Below are positions 1 through 8,903 of a stretch of DNA of 64,000 nt, in pieces. Origin of the DNA: Actinopolyspora mzabensis (lineage in GTDB: Bacteria > Actinomycetota > Actinomycetes > Mycobacteriales > Pseudonocardiaceae); NCBI RefSeq assembly GCF_900101095.1, contig NZ_FNFM01000004.1, positions 186,001 to 250,000 on the forward strand, read 5' to 3'. The notes under the pieces were generated by a model. The model saw only the letters and a list, made by a program, of their open reading frames with translations, searched no databases and was not told the DNA's origin. The position numbers and the translations under genes are program-made. Within the stretch, counting starts at the first letter, position 1, and each line of letters begins with the position of its first letter.

Positions 1-119
1 GTGCCGCCGAGTGCCTTCATCCTGGCGGGGGCACCGCCGATCCCCTCGATGAGTCGGGTGCTGCCCCCGCGGCGGCGTTCCCGACCGTCGGGATCACTTC
101 GGTCGGGGCACGATCGGGG
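1..119. other. edge of window, downstream of ABC permease
   Basis: No gene can be named here. On the minus strand an ATG at 20 (MKALGG...) begins a reading frame that runs off the left edge. By analogy with other importers of this class the next gene would be the ABC ATPase, but only six codons are visible, so this is a guess from context. Confidence 0.3.
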
Positions 120-1211
120 TCATCGCCGTCGGCTGGTGTGCAGCAACAGCGCGAAGAATGGCGCACCGGTGAACGCGGTGATCACACCGATCGGCAGCTC
201 GGCGGGAGCCATGACAGTCCGGGCCAGCATGTCGGCCCCGACCAGGAAGGCCCCGCCGAACAGCAGGGAGACCGGCACGATCACCCGGTAACTGCCACCG
301 AGAGCCAGCCGCACCAGATGCGGAACGACCAACCCCACGAAACCGATCAGCCCGGCCACCGACACCGCTGAGGCGGTGGCCAGTGAAGCGGCCACCAGGA
401 TCAGGGCGCGTACCCTGCCCGGTCGAATCCCCAGCGCCGCTGCTTCCTCGTCACCCGTGCCCAGCAGGTCCAGTAACCGTCCGCAGGCGCACAGCACCAC
501 CGTGGCCAGAAACAGCCCGGGCAGTACCGTCAGCACCTCGTACCATCCGCTGGTGCTCAACCTGCCCAGCAGCCACATGTAGATCCGTTGCAGCGATTCC
601 ACGCGCAGCTGTTGGACGAAGGTCTGTGCGGCGGTGAGAAACGCACTCACCGCCACGCCTGCCAGTACCAGCGTGGCCGTGTCCGGCCCGGCAGAACGTC
701 CGATCAGCCAGGTCAGCCCGACCCCGCCCAGCGCCCCGAGGAACGCGGCCACCTGCGCCAGTCCGGTGCTGCCGAGAGTGACCTGCGGTATCGCCGTCAC
801 CACGATGGTCACGCTCAGCCCCGCGCCGGAGGCCGCTCCCAGCAAATAGGGATCGGCCAGCGGATTGCGGAACACGCCCTGGAACGCCGCGCCGGAGACG
901 GCCAGGGCGGCTCCGACGAGAACGGCCAGCACCACTCGAGGCACGCGTAACTGCCACAGTATCGCCGCCTCACGTTCGGACAACGGCGAGACACCACCGG
1001 TGAGTTGGGCGCCGAGCTCGGCGAGCACCCGTTGCCACCCCAGTTCCGCGGCTCCGGTCAGTACCGAGACCAGCGTCAGCACGGCGAGCGCCGCGATACC
1101 GATCAGCAGGTGACTCGGCCGCAGCGTGCTGCCGCGCGGTCGTCGATGTCGCCGCGAAGAGCTCGCGGAAGCTCCGAGCGTGTGGGCGGGCAGGGTTCGC
1201 GAATCGCGCAT
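120..1211 (-). CDS. FecCD/BtuC-family ABC transporter permease
   Basis: Integral membrane subunit of an importer for cobalamin, heme or ferric siderophores. After a basic cytoplasmic tail there are about nine or ten hydrophobic segments. Family motifs seen are LRVPRVVLAVLVGAALAVSG, the FRNPLADPYLLG loop, and GLIGFVGLVVPHLVR, the segment that contacts the ATPase. I chose the ATG at 1211, ten bases past the stop of the upstream lipoprotein gene; a GTG at 1253 would overlap that gene by 32 bases, and neither start has a strong ribosome site. Co-transcribed with the binding protein on its right. Substrate cannot be told from sequence. Confidence 0.9.
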   Translation of the reverse strand: MRDSRTLPAHTLGASASSSRRHRRPRGSTLRPSHLLIGIAALAVLTLVSVLTGAAELGWQRVLAELGAQLTGGVSPLSEREAAILWQLRVPRVVLAVLVGAALAVSGAAFQGVFRNPLADPYLLGAASGAGLSVTIVVTAIPQVTLGSTGLAQVAAFLGALGGVGLTWLIGRSAGPDTATLVLAGVAVSAFLTAAQTFVQQLRVESLQRIYMWLLGRLSTSGWYEVLTVLPGLFLATVVLCACGRLLDLLGTGDEEAAALGIRPGRVRALILVAASLATASAVSVAGLIGFVGLVVPHLVRLALGGSYRVIVPVSLLFGGAFLVGADMLARTVMAPAELPIGVITAFTGAPFFALLLHTSRRR

Positions 1212-1221
1212 CGGAGGAGTG

Positions 1222-2178
1222 TCAGCCCTGCCTGGTATCGTCGATCGCTTCACTGATCGAGCGGGCGAGTTCCACCACGCGCGGGCCCCACCTGCTGGCC
1301 ACGTCCTCGTTCAACTCGTAGACGTTCCCCTGTTTCACCGCGGTCATCGTCTGCCAGCCCGGACGCTCGGCCACAGCTCCCTTGGTCACACCGGCCGTCC
1401 CGGTGTCGGCGAGAAAGATCATGTCCGGGTCCGCCCGCAGGATCTTCTCCTCGGACAGCTGGGGGAACTTGCCCCCGGCTGAGTCGGCGATGTTGTCCAG
1501 CCCGAACTTCTCGTAGACGCTGCCCACGAAACTCTTCGAGGTCGCGGTGAAGTAATCGGGGCCGACCTCGTGGTAGTAGGTCAGCGGCTGTTCGAGTTCG
1601 GGAGCCTCTCGCACCAGCTTGCCGATTTCGGAACGAACCCGTCGGACCGTGTCGGCGGCCTCCTCGCTGTGGCCGGTGGCGCGTCCGAGCGCCTTCATCT
1701 GGCGGTAGGCTGCCGAGAGATCCTTCGCCGAGGGAGTCAACAGTACCGGAATGTCGAGCTCACGCAGCCCCTCGGCCAGTTCACCGGCACTGCCCGCCTG
1801 GGCGATCACGAGATCGGGCCGGTACTCCGAGACGGTGCCTGCTCCGACGTTCAGGGCGGAGATCTCCTTGCGCGGCGCCCGCTCCGGGTAGGTGGAGTAC
1901 TTGTCCACGGCCACCACCCGGTTGCCCGCCCCGACCGCGTAGAGCATCTCGGTGGCGGTGGGGCTCAACGAGACGATGCGCTTCGGCTGCTCGGGCAGCG
2001 TCACCGGTTCCTGCCCCGAAAGCTTCACGCGTACCGGAAACGCCGAAGCCGGATCGTTGCCCTGCTGGACCGGTTCTTCGGAGGCCGGGCGCTGCGCACA
2101 CGAGGTGATCCCCGCCAGGAGCGCCACCAGTGCGAGCAGTAGGGGCGCCCCGCGGCGGAATCCGGTTGTCCGACTCAT
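1222..2178 (-). CDS. ABC transporter substrate-binding lipoprotein (BtuF/FepB type)
   Basis: Binding protein of the same importer, anchored outside the membrane. Residues 1-25 form a lipoprotein signal (MSRTTGFRR, a hydrophobic stretch, then lipobox ITSC). The periplasmic-binding-protein-2 fold is indicated by PKRIVSLSPTATEMLYAVGA, RPDLVIAQ and a C-terminal helix. The stretch YYHEVGPDYFTATSKSF resembles BtuF-type cobalamin binders, so B12 is a reasonable guess; heme or siderophore remain possible. The ATG at 2178 was chosen because it begins the signal peptide; an upstream in-frame start at 2313 would add 45 arginine-rich residues. First gene of the operon. No cobalamin riboswitch was recognised upstream. 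Confidence 0.88.
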   Translation of the reverse strand: MSRTTGFRRGAPLLLALVALLAGITSCAQRPASEEPVQQGNDPASAFPVRVKLSGQEPVTLPEQPKRIVSLSPTATEMLYAVGAGNRVVAVDKYSTYPERAPRKEISALNVGAGTVSEYRPDLVIAQAGSAGELAEGLRELDIPVLLTPSAKDLSAAYRQMKALGRATGHSEEAADTVRRVRSEIGKLVREAPELEQPLTYYHEVGPDYFTATSKSFVGSVYEKFGLDNIADSAGGKFPQLSEEKILRADPDMIFLADTGTAGVTKGAVAERPGWQTMTAVKQGNVYELNEDVASRWGPRVVELARSISEAIDDTRQG

Positions 2179-2587
2179 GATGTCCTCGGTTTCGGTCGGT
2201 GCTCCGCGGCGCCCGCCGGGTGGGCGACGCCGCGGTCCTGCACCGGGAACGGCTGTCGTCGATGTCGTGTCGAGATGTTCCCTGCGGGCCCGAGGCCCCT
2301 TTCGGAGACGCACGGTCGCCGCGGCCGAAGCGCACCCACAGCGGCTCCCGCTCGTACGACATCACGAAAGCCGCGCCCTCGTGTTCGGGCGTGGCTTCCT
2401 GAACAGGAAAGATACCATCCCGCCTCCGGCGGAGGCAGTATCGTCCGTTGCGTGCCGCCCCGGGAATCACCTGACTCCGTTGTGCGAACCGACGAAGTGC
2501 CGTAGCGGTCCGCCACCCTTCGAGTGCTCCGATCGACCTTGGATCGGGCCCATCGGTCCCCCGAACTCGGAAATCACGAACTGTGGT
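2179..2587. other. intergenic region upstream of ABC importer
   Basis: No convincing gene in 409 bases. It must hold the promoter of the importer operon and the end of the helD transcript. A perfect inverted repeat TTCCTG-AA-CAGGAA lies at 2396-2409. A nested hairpin lies at 2411-2442 (GATAC/GTATC outer arms, GCCTCC/GGAGGC inner arms). A weaker stem-loop at 2529-2547 (CCGATC/GATCGG) could end helD. An open frame starting with MSYEREP at 2362 (minus) runs into the lipoprotein gene in another frame and is not believed. Confidence 0.5.
2396..2442. promoter_or_regulatory. inverted repeats upstream of ABC importer
   Basis: Two adjacent symmetric elements: TTCCTG-AA-CAGGAA (2396-2409) and a hairpin with GCCTCC/GGAGGC stem flanked by GATAC/GTATC (2411-2442). 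They lie 218-264 bases before the lipoprotein ATG. They do not match IdeR or Zur consensus boxes that I know. Operator or leader structure is inference. Confidence 0.3.
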
Positions 2588-4882
2588 TCAGTTTTCGGGA
2601 GCTTCCAACGGGGTCGGCAGGTCGCCGTGATGCACGACACTGAGCCTGGTCGTGGTTCGGGTGAGCGCCACGTAGATGTCGTTGACCCCCCGAGGGGACT
2701 GCTCGAGGATGCCCGCGGGGTCGGCCACGATCACGCTGTCGAACTCCAGTCCCTTGGCCTGATCGACGCTGAGGACCATCACCGGTGCTTCCAGACCCTC
2801 GGGCCGGGGACCCACCGCGGCCCGAGGTATCAGTGCGGAGATCTCGTCCCCGAATTCCTCCCGACGGTCGGGTGGGCAGAGTACCGCCACGTGACCGCCC
2901 TCGACGGCTTCGAGTTCCTCGGCGGCCAGTCGCGCGGTTCGTGCGGCGCCTTCATCCTTCGAGGCCCGCTCCAGGGACGGCTCGATGCCCGTGCTGCGCA
3001 CCGAGGTCGGCACGGACAGGTCCACGTCCATCTCGGCGAGCAGGGGGGTCGCCATCGACATGATCTCGCTCGGCGTCCGGTAGTTGATGGTGAGCTCCTC
3101 CAGGCGCCACCGGCGCGCCACGTACGGCCCGAGCACGTCGTGCCAGGACGAGGCGCCCGCCGCCGATCCGGTCTGAGCGATGTCACCCACCACGGTCATC
3201 GAGCGGCTCGGGCAACGTCGCATGATCACTCGCCACGCCATCGCCGACAGTTCCTGCGCCTCGTCGACGATCACGTGCCCGAAGGTCCAGGTGCGGTCTC
3301 CGGCCGCTCGCTCGGCAGCTGTGAGCTCGCTGTTGGTGCGATTGCGGTCCGCGAGCAGGTCGGCGTCGAGTACGTCGGAGACCCGTAGTCGTTCGGGATC
3401 CATGATCTCCTCGTCCTGCTCCATGATGTGCAGCACGCCCTCGGCGTAGGCGAGTTCCTCCCGCTCCTGTCGCAGCTGTGCCTGCTGCTGCTCCGAGTCG
3501 TCCTCACCCAGCAGCTCGGCCAGCTCGTCGAGCAGCGGAGCGTCGGCGGGCGTCCACTCCGAGCCCGGTTCCCGCAGCATCGCCTGGCGCTGTGACTCGT
3601 CGAAGTACCTGCGCGCGGCCTTCTTCATGCGTTCCGGTGAGCTCAGCAGCTCGTCCAGCAGGGTGGTGGGTTCGATCTCCGGCCACAGCTGTTCGAGTAC
3701 CTCGCACACCTGACTGTCCGCCCGCAGCTCCGCCGCGATGTCGTCGATGTCGCGCTGGTCGAGCAGATCCCGCCCCAGCCGGTCGGCCACCTGCAGCGCC
3801 AGTGCCGAGAACATCTCGCGCCGGAAGATCTTCCTGGCCTCGTTGTGCGGTTTGCGTGCTCGCCGGGCTTTGGTACGTGCCTGGCTACAGGTGCTCTTGT
3901 CGATGTGGAGCGGCTCGCGGTCGAAAGTCACCTCGATGTACTTGCGCGGTACCTGTTGGCGGTCCCGCACGGCGTTGTTGAGTACCGAGACCATCTCCGT
4001 ACGCCCCTTGAGCTCGGCGGCGGTGGCAGTGTCCGTCGCTGTGGCCACCACACCCGGATACAGCTCTCCGACAGTGGACAGCAGCACACCGGTCTCGCCG
4101 AGGGAGGGCAGCACTTGGCCGATGTAGCGCAGGAAGGTCTTGTTGGGGCCCACCACCAGCACCCCGCGCTTGGTCAGTTGCTGCCGGTAGGTGTAGAGCA
4201 GATACGCGGCTCGGTGCAGTGCCACCGCTGTCTTGCCGGTGCCGGGGCCGCCCTGCACCACCAGAACGCCGTTCATGCCGCTGCGGATGATGTTGTCCTG
4301 CTCGGCCTGGATGGTCGCGACGATGTCGCCCATCTGGCCGGTACGGCGTTCGTCCAGCGCCGCCAGCAATGTCGCCTCGCCCGCCAGTCCCAGGTGGCTG
4401 CCCTGTTCGGCGGAGTCCAGGTCGAGGACCTCGTCCTCCAGATCCGTGACCGTGCGCCTCGTGGTGCGGATGTGCCTACGCCTTATCACCCCGTCGCGGG
4501 ATGCCGCCGTGGCCAGGTAGAACGGCCGTGCGGCGGGGGCGCGCCAGTCGATCAGCAACGGCGCGTACTCGTTCTCCTCGTCGAACAGGCCGAGCCTGCC
4601 GATGTGGAACCGTTCTTCGCTGTCCAGGTCGAGCCTGCCGAAGCACAGCCCGTTCTCCACCGCGCTGAGTTGCGAGAGCTTGTCGATGTGCATCTTGGTG
4701 GAAATGTCCCGCTCGGTGCGGGCCTGCGGAGTGCCGCCGGTCTCCCGCAGCGTCTCGGCGAGACGTTTGCTGTTGTACCGCCGCAGTTCGTCGAGCTTGT
4801 CGTAGAGCATCGAGACGTACCGCTGCTCGGCGGCGACGCTGTCGGCGTGGTCAAGTTCCCGATCGGCTCGGGTTTCGGACAC
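2588..4882 (-). CDS. helD: HelD-type RNA polymerase-associated ATPase (UvrD-like)
   Basis: Superfamily 1 helicase-like ATPase that removes or recycles stalled RNA polymerase. The N-terminal part (about residues 15-55) is a charged helical arm as in HelD. Walker A GGPGTGKT lies near residue 215, Walker B VIVDEAQ near 545, and motif VVGDIAQTGSAAGASSW follows. The C-terminal SVDQAKGLEFDSVIV and DIYVALTRTTTRL are UvrD motifs V-VI. Length (764 residues) fits the actinobacterial class. I prefer the GTG at 4882, preceded by GAGGT at six bases, over the ATG at 4903. The related HelR protects against rifampicin and is RAE-controlled; no RAE is visible upstream, so plain HelD is favoured although a rifamycin monooxygenase lies 50 kb away. 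Confidence 0.88.
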   Translation of the reverse strand: MSETRADRELDHADSVAAEQRYVSMLYDKLDELRRYNSKRLAETLRETGGTPQARTERDISTKMHIDKLSQLSAVENGLCFGRLDLDSEERFHIGRLGLFDEENEYAPLLIDWRAPAARPFYLATAASRDGVIRRRHIRTTRRTVTDLEDEVLDLDSAEQGSHLGLAGEATLLAALDERRTGQMGDIVATIQAEQDNIIRSGMNGVLVVQGGPGTGKTAVALHRAAYLLYTYRQQLTKRGVLVVGPNKTFLRYIGQVLPSLGETGVLLSTVGELYPGVVATATDTATAAELKGRTEMVSVLNNAVRDRQQVPRKYIEVTFDREPLHIDKSTCSQARTKARRARKPHNEARKIFRREMFSALALQVADRLGRDLLDQRDIDDIAAELRADSQVCEVLEQLWPEIEPTTLLDELLSSPERMKKAARRYFDESQRQAMLREPGSEWTPADAPLLDELAELLGEDDSEQQQAQLRQEREELAYAEGVLHIMEQDEEIMDPERLRVSDVLDADLLADRNRTNSELTAAERAAGDRTWTFGHVIVDEAQELSAMAWRVIMRRCPSRSMTVVGDIAQTGSAAGASSWHDVLGPYVARRWRLEELTINYRTPSEIMSMATPLLAEMDVDLSVPTSVRSTGIEPSLERASKDEGAARTARLAAEELEAVEGGHVAVLCPPDRREEFGDEISALIPRAAVGPRPEGLEAPVMVLSVDQAKGLEFDSVIVADPAGILEQSPRGVNDIYVALTRTTTRLSVVHHGDLPTPLEAPEN

Positions 4883-5221
4883 GACTCCACCTCGTGCGGT
4901 CATGCGCGTTGGAACAGGACGGGCGTGGGCTTCCCGGGCGCTGCGGTGTGCTTCGCGACACCGCGGCCCGCCAACAGGCCCGACGAACGAGTGTACCCCG
5001 GAAACGACGCGACCATCGGGTGCAGTTGATCGTGGAGCGTGCCCACCGTCGCGCCGTTGCGGTCACCTCCGTCCCCGTGCCGGAGCAGGCGGACGGATAT
5101 TCTCGGCGCCTGGAATGTGGAGGTGCCACATCCGTGCCCGGTGCTGTCGTTTTCCGGCGCCCCCGGACGGGGGTCGCCGAAAGTGGTGTTCGGGGCACGT
5201 GTGGCTGTGAACGGAGCCGGC
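4883..5221. other. divergent intergenic region helD / GntR regulator
   Basis: 339 bases between divergently read genes, so promoters for both should lie here. Two symmetric elements are visible: a hairpin GCGGTGT-8-ACACCGC at 4943-4964 near helD, and an inverted repeat ATGTGG-5-CCACAT at 5115-5131 near the regulator. No gene is supported. Confidence 0.5.
5115..5131. promoter_or_regulatory. candidate GntR operator
   Basis: Perfect inverted repeat ATGTGG-AGGTG-CCACAT, centred about 99 bases before the regulator start. FadR-subfamily proteins bind short symmetric sites of this size, often at their own promoters. Autoregulation is inference. Confidence 0.4.
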
Positions 5222-5929
5222 ATGAGCGGAGGACTGCACGGGGAGATCGTCGAGATACTGGGGAGGGAGATCAGTGCGGGCGTTCATCCTCCGGGCAGCG
5301 TGTTGCGTGGCGAGGATCTCGAACAGCGTTTCGGTATCTCGCGCACCGTGGTGCGCGAAGTGGTGCGTACGTTGGCTTCGATCCGTCTCGTGGTGGGGCG
5401 CCAGCGTGTGGGCATCGTGGTTCGGCCCCGCGAGGAGTGGAACACCTTCGACCCCAAGCTGATTCGCTGGTTGTTGGAAACCGACCGCGCCAACCAGGTC
5501 AAGACGCTCGTCGAACTGCGTACGGCTGTGGAGCCGGTGGCTGCCGGTGCGGCCGCCCAACGCGCTCACGCCGAGGACGTGACCGAGCTGCTCCGCATAG
5601 CTGAGCGGATGAACGAACTGGCCGAGGCTGGGGACCTGGAAGGTTTCCTGGAGGCAGACGTGGCCTTCCACTCACTGGTGCTGCGGGCTTCCGGCAACGA
5701 GATGTTCGCGCAGCTGAACGAAGTGGTGCGGGAAGTGCTGCGGTGGCGCACCGAGCAGGGGCTGATGCCCGCGCATCCCGAACCGCTGGCCGTCGGGCTG
5801 CACGGCGAGATCGCACGGTGCATCGAGGAGGGGCGGTACGGCCGGGCGGAAACGGCGATGCGTGAGCTGGTTGCCGAGGCGCTGCACGGCACGCTCAGGT
5901 TCCTGGAATCCACCGAGGGAAGTGAGTGA
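5222..5929 (+). CDS. FadR/GntR-family transcriptional regulator (FCD domain)
   Basis: DNA-binding repressor or activator responding to a small organic acid. The N-terminal winged helix (residues 5-75) has the GntR pattern ISAGVHPPGSVLRGEDLEQRFGISRTVVREVVRTL. The C-terminal FCD domain (about 95-225) has the metal/ligand residues of the type ELRTAVEP, FHSLVLRASGN and LHGEIARCI. Length of 235 residues is typical. The ATG at 5222 follows GGAG at a good distance. Converges on the LuxR-type gene, 41 bases apart. Target genes are not apparent; helD is divergent. The upstream repeat ATGTGG-N5-CCACAT is a possible operator. Confidence 0.88.
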   Translation: MSGGLHGEIVEILGREISAGVHPPGSVLRGEDLEQRFGISRTVVREVVRTLASIRLVVGRQRVGIVVRPREEWNTFDPKLIRWLLETDRANQVKTLVELRTAVEPVAAGAAAQRAHAEDVTELLRIAERMNELAEAGDLEGFLEADVAFHSLVLRASGNEMFAQLNEVVREVLRWRTEQGLMPAHPEPLAVGLHGEIARCIEEGRYGRAETAMRELVAEALHGTLRFLESTEGSE

Positions 5930-5970
5930 GCACTGCTCGAATGACCAGGGAGGGGAGCGCGGAGCTCCCG

Positions 5971-8364
5971 CTACTCCCCCTGTTCGGAACGCATTCCGGC
6001 TACCCACCCCGCGATCTGGGCCCGGGAGGTGAAATCCAGCTTGGTCAGGATGTGCTGCACGTGTCCCTCCACGGTGCGCAGGGCGATGACCAGTTGTTCG
6101 GCGATCTCCTTGTTCGTGCGCCCCTGCGCCACCAACTGGGCGATCTCGCGTTCCCGGCTGGTCAGCGGCATCGGGTGTACGTTCTCCCGCTGGGTTTCCC
6201 GGGAGCGCTGTTTGACTTCCAGCGCGAAGTCGAGCGCGGTGTCGTGCTGCCAGTGGTACCCCCTGTCGAAGGATTCGTTGTAGGTCTCGTCACCCAGTGC
6301 CTCCCTGGTGGCGACCAGCTGGGTACGGTGCCGCTCGGCGAAATCGGCGTAGAGGTTCGGGGTGGAGTGCGCGGACTCCCAGGCTCCTCCCGCCGCGCCG
6401 AACAACCTGGCCGCGCGTCTGTCGTTGCCCCGTAGGTGTGCGACCCAGGCCAGCGTGTCCAGGCTGAACGCGATCGCGAGCCGATTGTCCAGGCGTCGCT
6501 GCAGGTTCAGTGCTTCCTTCAACGCCGGTTCGGCCCTGTCGGTTCTGCCGGTGATCGTCTTGATATAGCCGATCGCCCACAGCGTCCAGGAACGCCAGTA
6601 CACCTCACCGCGTCCGGTGGTGATCGCCAACGCGTCGTCGAGCAGCTCCAACCCGTCCCGCTCGCTGCCGTTGACTGCGCGCGCCACCCCCAGCCCGATC
6701 AGTGTGAACAGTTCCCCCTCCTTCTCGGCCCCGCGCCGGAAGACTTCCAGCGCGGTTTCGAGCAGCCTGATCGCGGAGCCCGGATCCCCGTCGAACAGGG
6801 CGGCCATCCCGTAGGTTCGTGTCAGGTGGGCACGCTCCAGCGGCGCATCGTGTCCCTCGAGCGTGGCGGTCGCGGTGTCCAGTGAGCGGCGTGCTCCGGA
6901 CACGTCGCCGTGCAGCAGGGTGAACCAGGCGCTGGAGGCCAACGCGGCGGCCCGCTCGCGGGGCGCCTGCCGAGTCCCGGTCAGTGCCAGTGTGCGGTCC
7001 AGCCAGTAGCGGGCCTCGGAGTGCGCTCCCCGTAGTTGCCAGTAACGTCCCAGCGTGGTGGCCAGTCGTAGTGCGACGGCTGGGCCGTGGGGTACGGAGG
7101 TTCGTTCGTCCGCCTGCTGTTCCTCGGAACTCTCACCGCCGTGCTCGGTCATCGAACGCAGCGCCGCTCGCAGGTTCGCCTGCTCCGAGCGCAGTCGTCG
7201 CACCCACTCGACCTGCTCGGCGCCCAACCATTCCGCGGCGAAGCGCCATACCGTGCCGACGTACCACTGGCGGTGCCGCGCCTCGGCCTCGGGCCGGTCA
7301 CCCGCTGCCCACAGTTTTTCGAGGCCGTACTCGCGGAGCGTGTGCGGCAGCACGAAGCGGCTGGGCCCGTCGTCCGGTTCGCGCAGCAGGATCGACTTGT
7401 CCACCAGAGCGTGCACCAGTGAGGCCGCCCTGGATCGTTCCGCGGTGCCGTCGATCACGTACTCCGCGGCTTCCAGGTCGAAACTGCCCGAGAACACCGA
7501 CACGTGTGCCCATGCCCTGCGTTCGGGCTCGGTGCACAGGTCGTAGCTCCAGTCGATCAGTGCCCGCAGCGTCTGCTGTCGCTGCGGCGCGCCGGTGCGG
7601 CCCCCGCTGAGCAGTTCGTAGCGTTCGTCGAGCCGCTCCTCCAGTTGTCGCGGGGCCAGGGAGCGTAGTCGCACCACGGCCAGTTCTATCGCCAGCGGAT
7701 TCCCGTCGAGCCGGTGGCACAACCGCATCAGCACCGGGGCGTTGTCCGCGGTGACCTCGAACTCCGGAAGGACGGCACGGGCCCGGTCGAGGAACAGCCG
7801 TACCGCCGCGTACTGTTCGTACGCCTCCGAGGCGGGCAGTTGTTCCGGGTCGGGGGTTTGCAGCGGCGGCACGACCAGCGTGCTTTCCCCGGCCGCGCCG
7901 AGCGACTGCCTGCTGGTGGCCAGTACGCGAAGCCCGGGGCACGAAGGGATCAACGTGTCCACGAGTTCGGCGCAGGCCTGTACCAGGTGCTCGCAGTTGT
8001 CCAGCACAACGAGCGCTTCGCGCTCCCGGAAGTGTTCCACCAGGTTGTCGAGTTGGGTGCCCGTCGACGTTTCGGCGACGTGGAGCTGCTCGATCACGGC
8101 GGTCGCGACCAGGTCCGGATCGTGCAGCTCACCCAGTTCGACCTGCCAGGTCTTGTCCCGGAACGAACGGCTCATGTTGGCGGCGACTCGAAGCGCCAGA
8201 CGGCTCTTGCCGATGCCGCCGGGGCCGGTCAGGGTCACAATCCTCGACTCGGCCAGCAGTCGTTTGGTGAGTGTGATCTCGCGACGCCTGCCGACGAAGC
8301 TCGTTACTTCTGCCGGGAGATTGCCGCCGGCAGCGCGTGAGCGGGCCCGTGCGGTGGAGTCCAC
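5971..8364 (-). CDS. large ATPase-LuxR transcriptional regulator
   Basis: Multidomain regulator of 797 residues. Residues 20-55 contain the P-loop GPGGIGKS and the preceding FVGRRREI element; VVLDNCEHLV (near 120) is the Walker B-like strand of the NB-ARC/ATPase class found in AfsR- and MalT-like proteins. The middle (about 360-700) is a helical TPR-like array. The last 70 residues form a LuxR helix-turn-helix: LTSREREIAQLVAQGRTNKEIAEQL and RTVEGHVQHI. No SARP or receiver domain is present. Upstream, a palindrome at 8445-8464 could control it. Inducer and target genes are unknown. Confidence 0.9.
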   Translation of the reverse strand: MDSTARARSRAAGGNLPAEVTSFVGRRREITLTKRLLAESRIVTLTGPGGIGKSRLALRVAANMSRSFRDKTWQVELGELHDPDLVATAVIEQLHVAETSTGTQLDNLVEHFREREALVVLDNCEHLVQACAELVDTLIPSCPGLRVLATSRQSLGAAGESTLVVPPLQTPDPEQLPASEAYEQYAAVRLFLDRARAVLPEFEVTADNAPVLMRLCHRLDGNPLAIELAVVRLRSLAPRQLEERLDERYELLSGGRTGAPQRQQTLRALIDWSYDLCTEPERRAWAHVSVFSGSFDLEAAEYVIDGTAERSRAASLVHALVDKSILLREPDDGPSRFVLPHTLREYGLEKLWAAGDRPEAEARHRQWYVGTVWRFAAEWLGAEQVEWVRRLRSEQANLRAALRSMTEHGGESSEEQQADERTSVPHGPAVALRLATTLGRYWQLRGAHSEARYWLDRTLALTGTRQAPRERAAALASSAWFTLLHGDVSGARRSLDTATATLEGHDAPLERAHLTRTYGMAALFDGDPGSAIRLLETALEVFRRGAEKEGELFTLIGLGVARAVNGSERDGLELLDDALAITTGRGEVYWRSWTLWAIGYIKTITGRTDRAEPALKEALNLQRRLDNRLAIAFSLDTLAWVAHLRGNDRRAARLFGAAGGAWESAHSTPNLYADFAERHRTQLVATREALGDETYNESFDRGYHWQHDTALDFALEVKQRSRETQRENVHPMPLTSREREIAQLVAQGRTNKEIAEQLVIALRTVEGHVQHILTKLDFTSRAQIAGWVAGMRSEQGE

Positions 8365-8384
8365 ACCGCCGAGAATACCTCCGT

Positions 8385-8828
8385 TCAGTCCCTCGAACCG
8401 GGCTCGTGGTTCACGGGGCAGGGCTGTGACCTGGATCGATGTTTACTCACACGAACGTGTGAGTTTCGGGGCTTCGTGCCACGGGTGATCCGCCGGGACG
8501 CTACGACCAGCGCGTGTCCCACGGCGATCCCGGACAGATCCGCGAGCGTGTCCAGCACGTCCGCGTCGCGATGTACGGGCAGTAGCTGTTGCAACGCCTC
8601 GGAGAGCGGCGCGTAGCCCGCCAGGCACGGCAGCAGCAGTCGGGGGTCGACCCGGGCCGCTCGGCCGGTCACCGTCATCACCGCGAACAGCGCCAGATGT
8701 ACCAGCTTGTCGGTGCCGGGTGGGGAGTCGGGAACCCCCGCCGGCGGAGTGAAAAGAATCACCAGGCTCGCCACGCAGCTCACTACGAACAACGCGCGGT
8801 GTGTACGGGGACTGAAAGGATCCAGCAT
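8385..8828 (-). CDS. VanZ-like membrane protein
   Basis: Small membrane protein of 147 residues. Four hydrophobic segments are visible (about residues 11-28, 44-55, 64-80, 95-110). The motifs PPGTDKLVHLALFAVMTVTGR and the second half ADLSGIAVGHAL are typical of the VanZ family, whose biochemical role is unsettled although some members affect glycopeptide tolerance. The last 25 residues are very basic and are encoded across a 9-2-9 palindrome (8445-8464), so the true end or the use of that palindrome as a control site for the next gene is worth noting. Divergent from pyruvate kinase. Confidence 0.75.
   Translation of the reverse strand: MLDPFSPRTHRALFVVSCVASLVILFTPPAGVPDSPPGTDKLVHLALFAVMTVTGRAARVDPRLLLPCLAGYAPLSEALQQLLPVHRDADVLDTLADLSGIAVGHALVVASRRITRGTKPRNSHVRVSKHRSRSQPCPVNHEPGSRD
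8445..8464. promoter_or_regulatory. 20-base palindrome upstream of LuxR-type gene
   Basis: ACTCACACG-AA-CGTGTGAGT, a perfect 9-2-9 inverted repeat. It sits 81-100 bases before the start of the LuxR-type gene and inside the 3' end of the VanZ-like frame. The 16 bases 8444-8459 recur with one change at 38532-38547 before the dsbA-like gene, also on the minus strand and at almost the same distance. A shared operator or promoter element is inferred. Confidence 0.5.
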
Positions 8829-8903
8829 GCGGCCTCTCGGATGTTGGTTGACCTCGACGGTGGCATACTGCGCCCGGGAGTCGACGGACTAGGCTGTTGC
8901 ACC

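Noticed and set aside
2179-2470. Cobalamin riboswitch upstream of the BtuF-like gene, and a frame beginning MSYEREPLWVRF
   Set aside because: I could not find the B12-box or the conserved core of the riboswitch, and the frame runs through the lipoprotein gene in the wrong register.
4904-5221. RAE in front of helD
   Set aside because: No CTTG...CAAG core exists in the gap. The only hairpin (GCGGTGT/ACACCGC) does not match.
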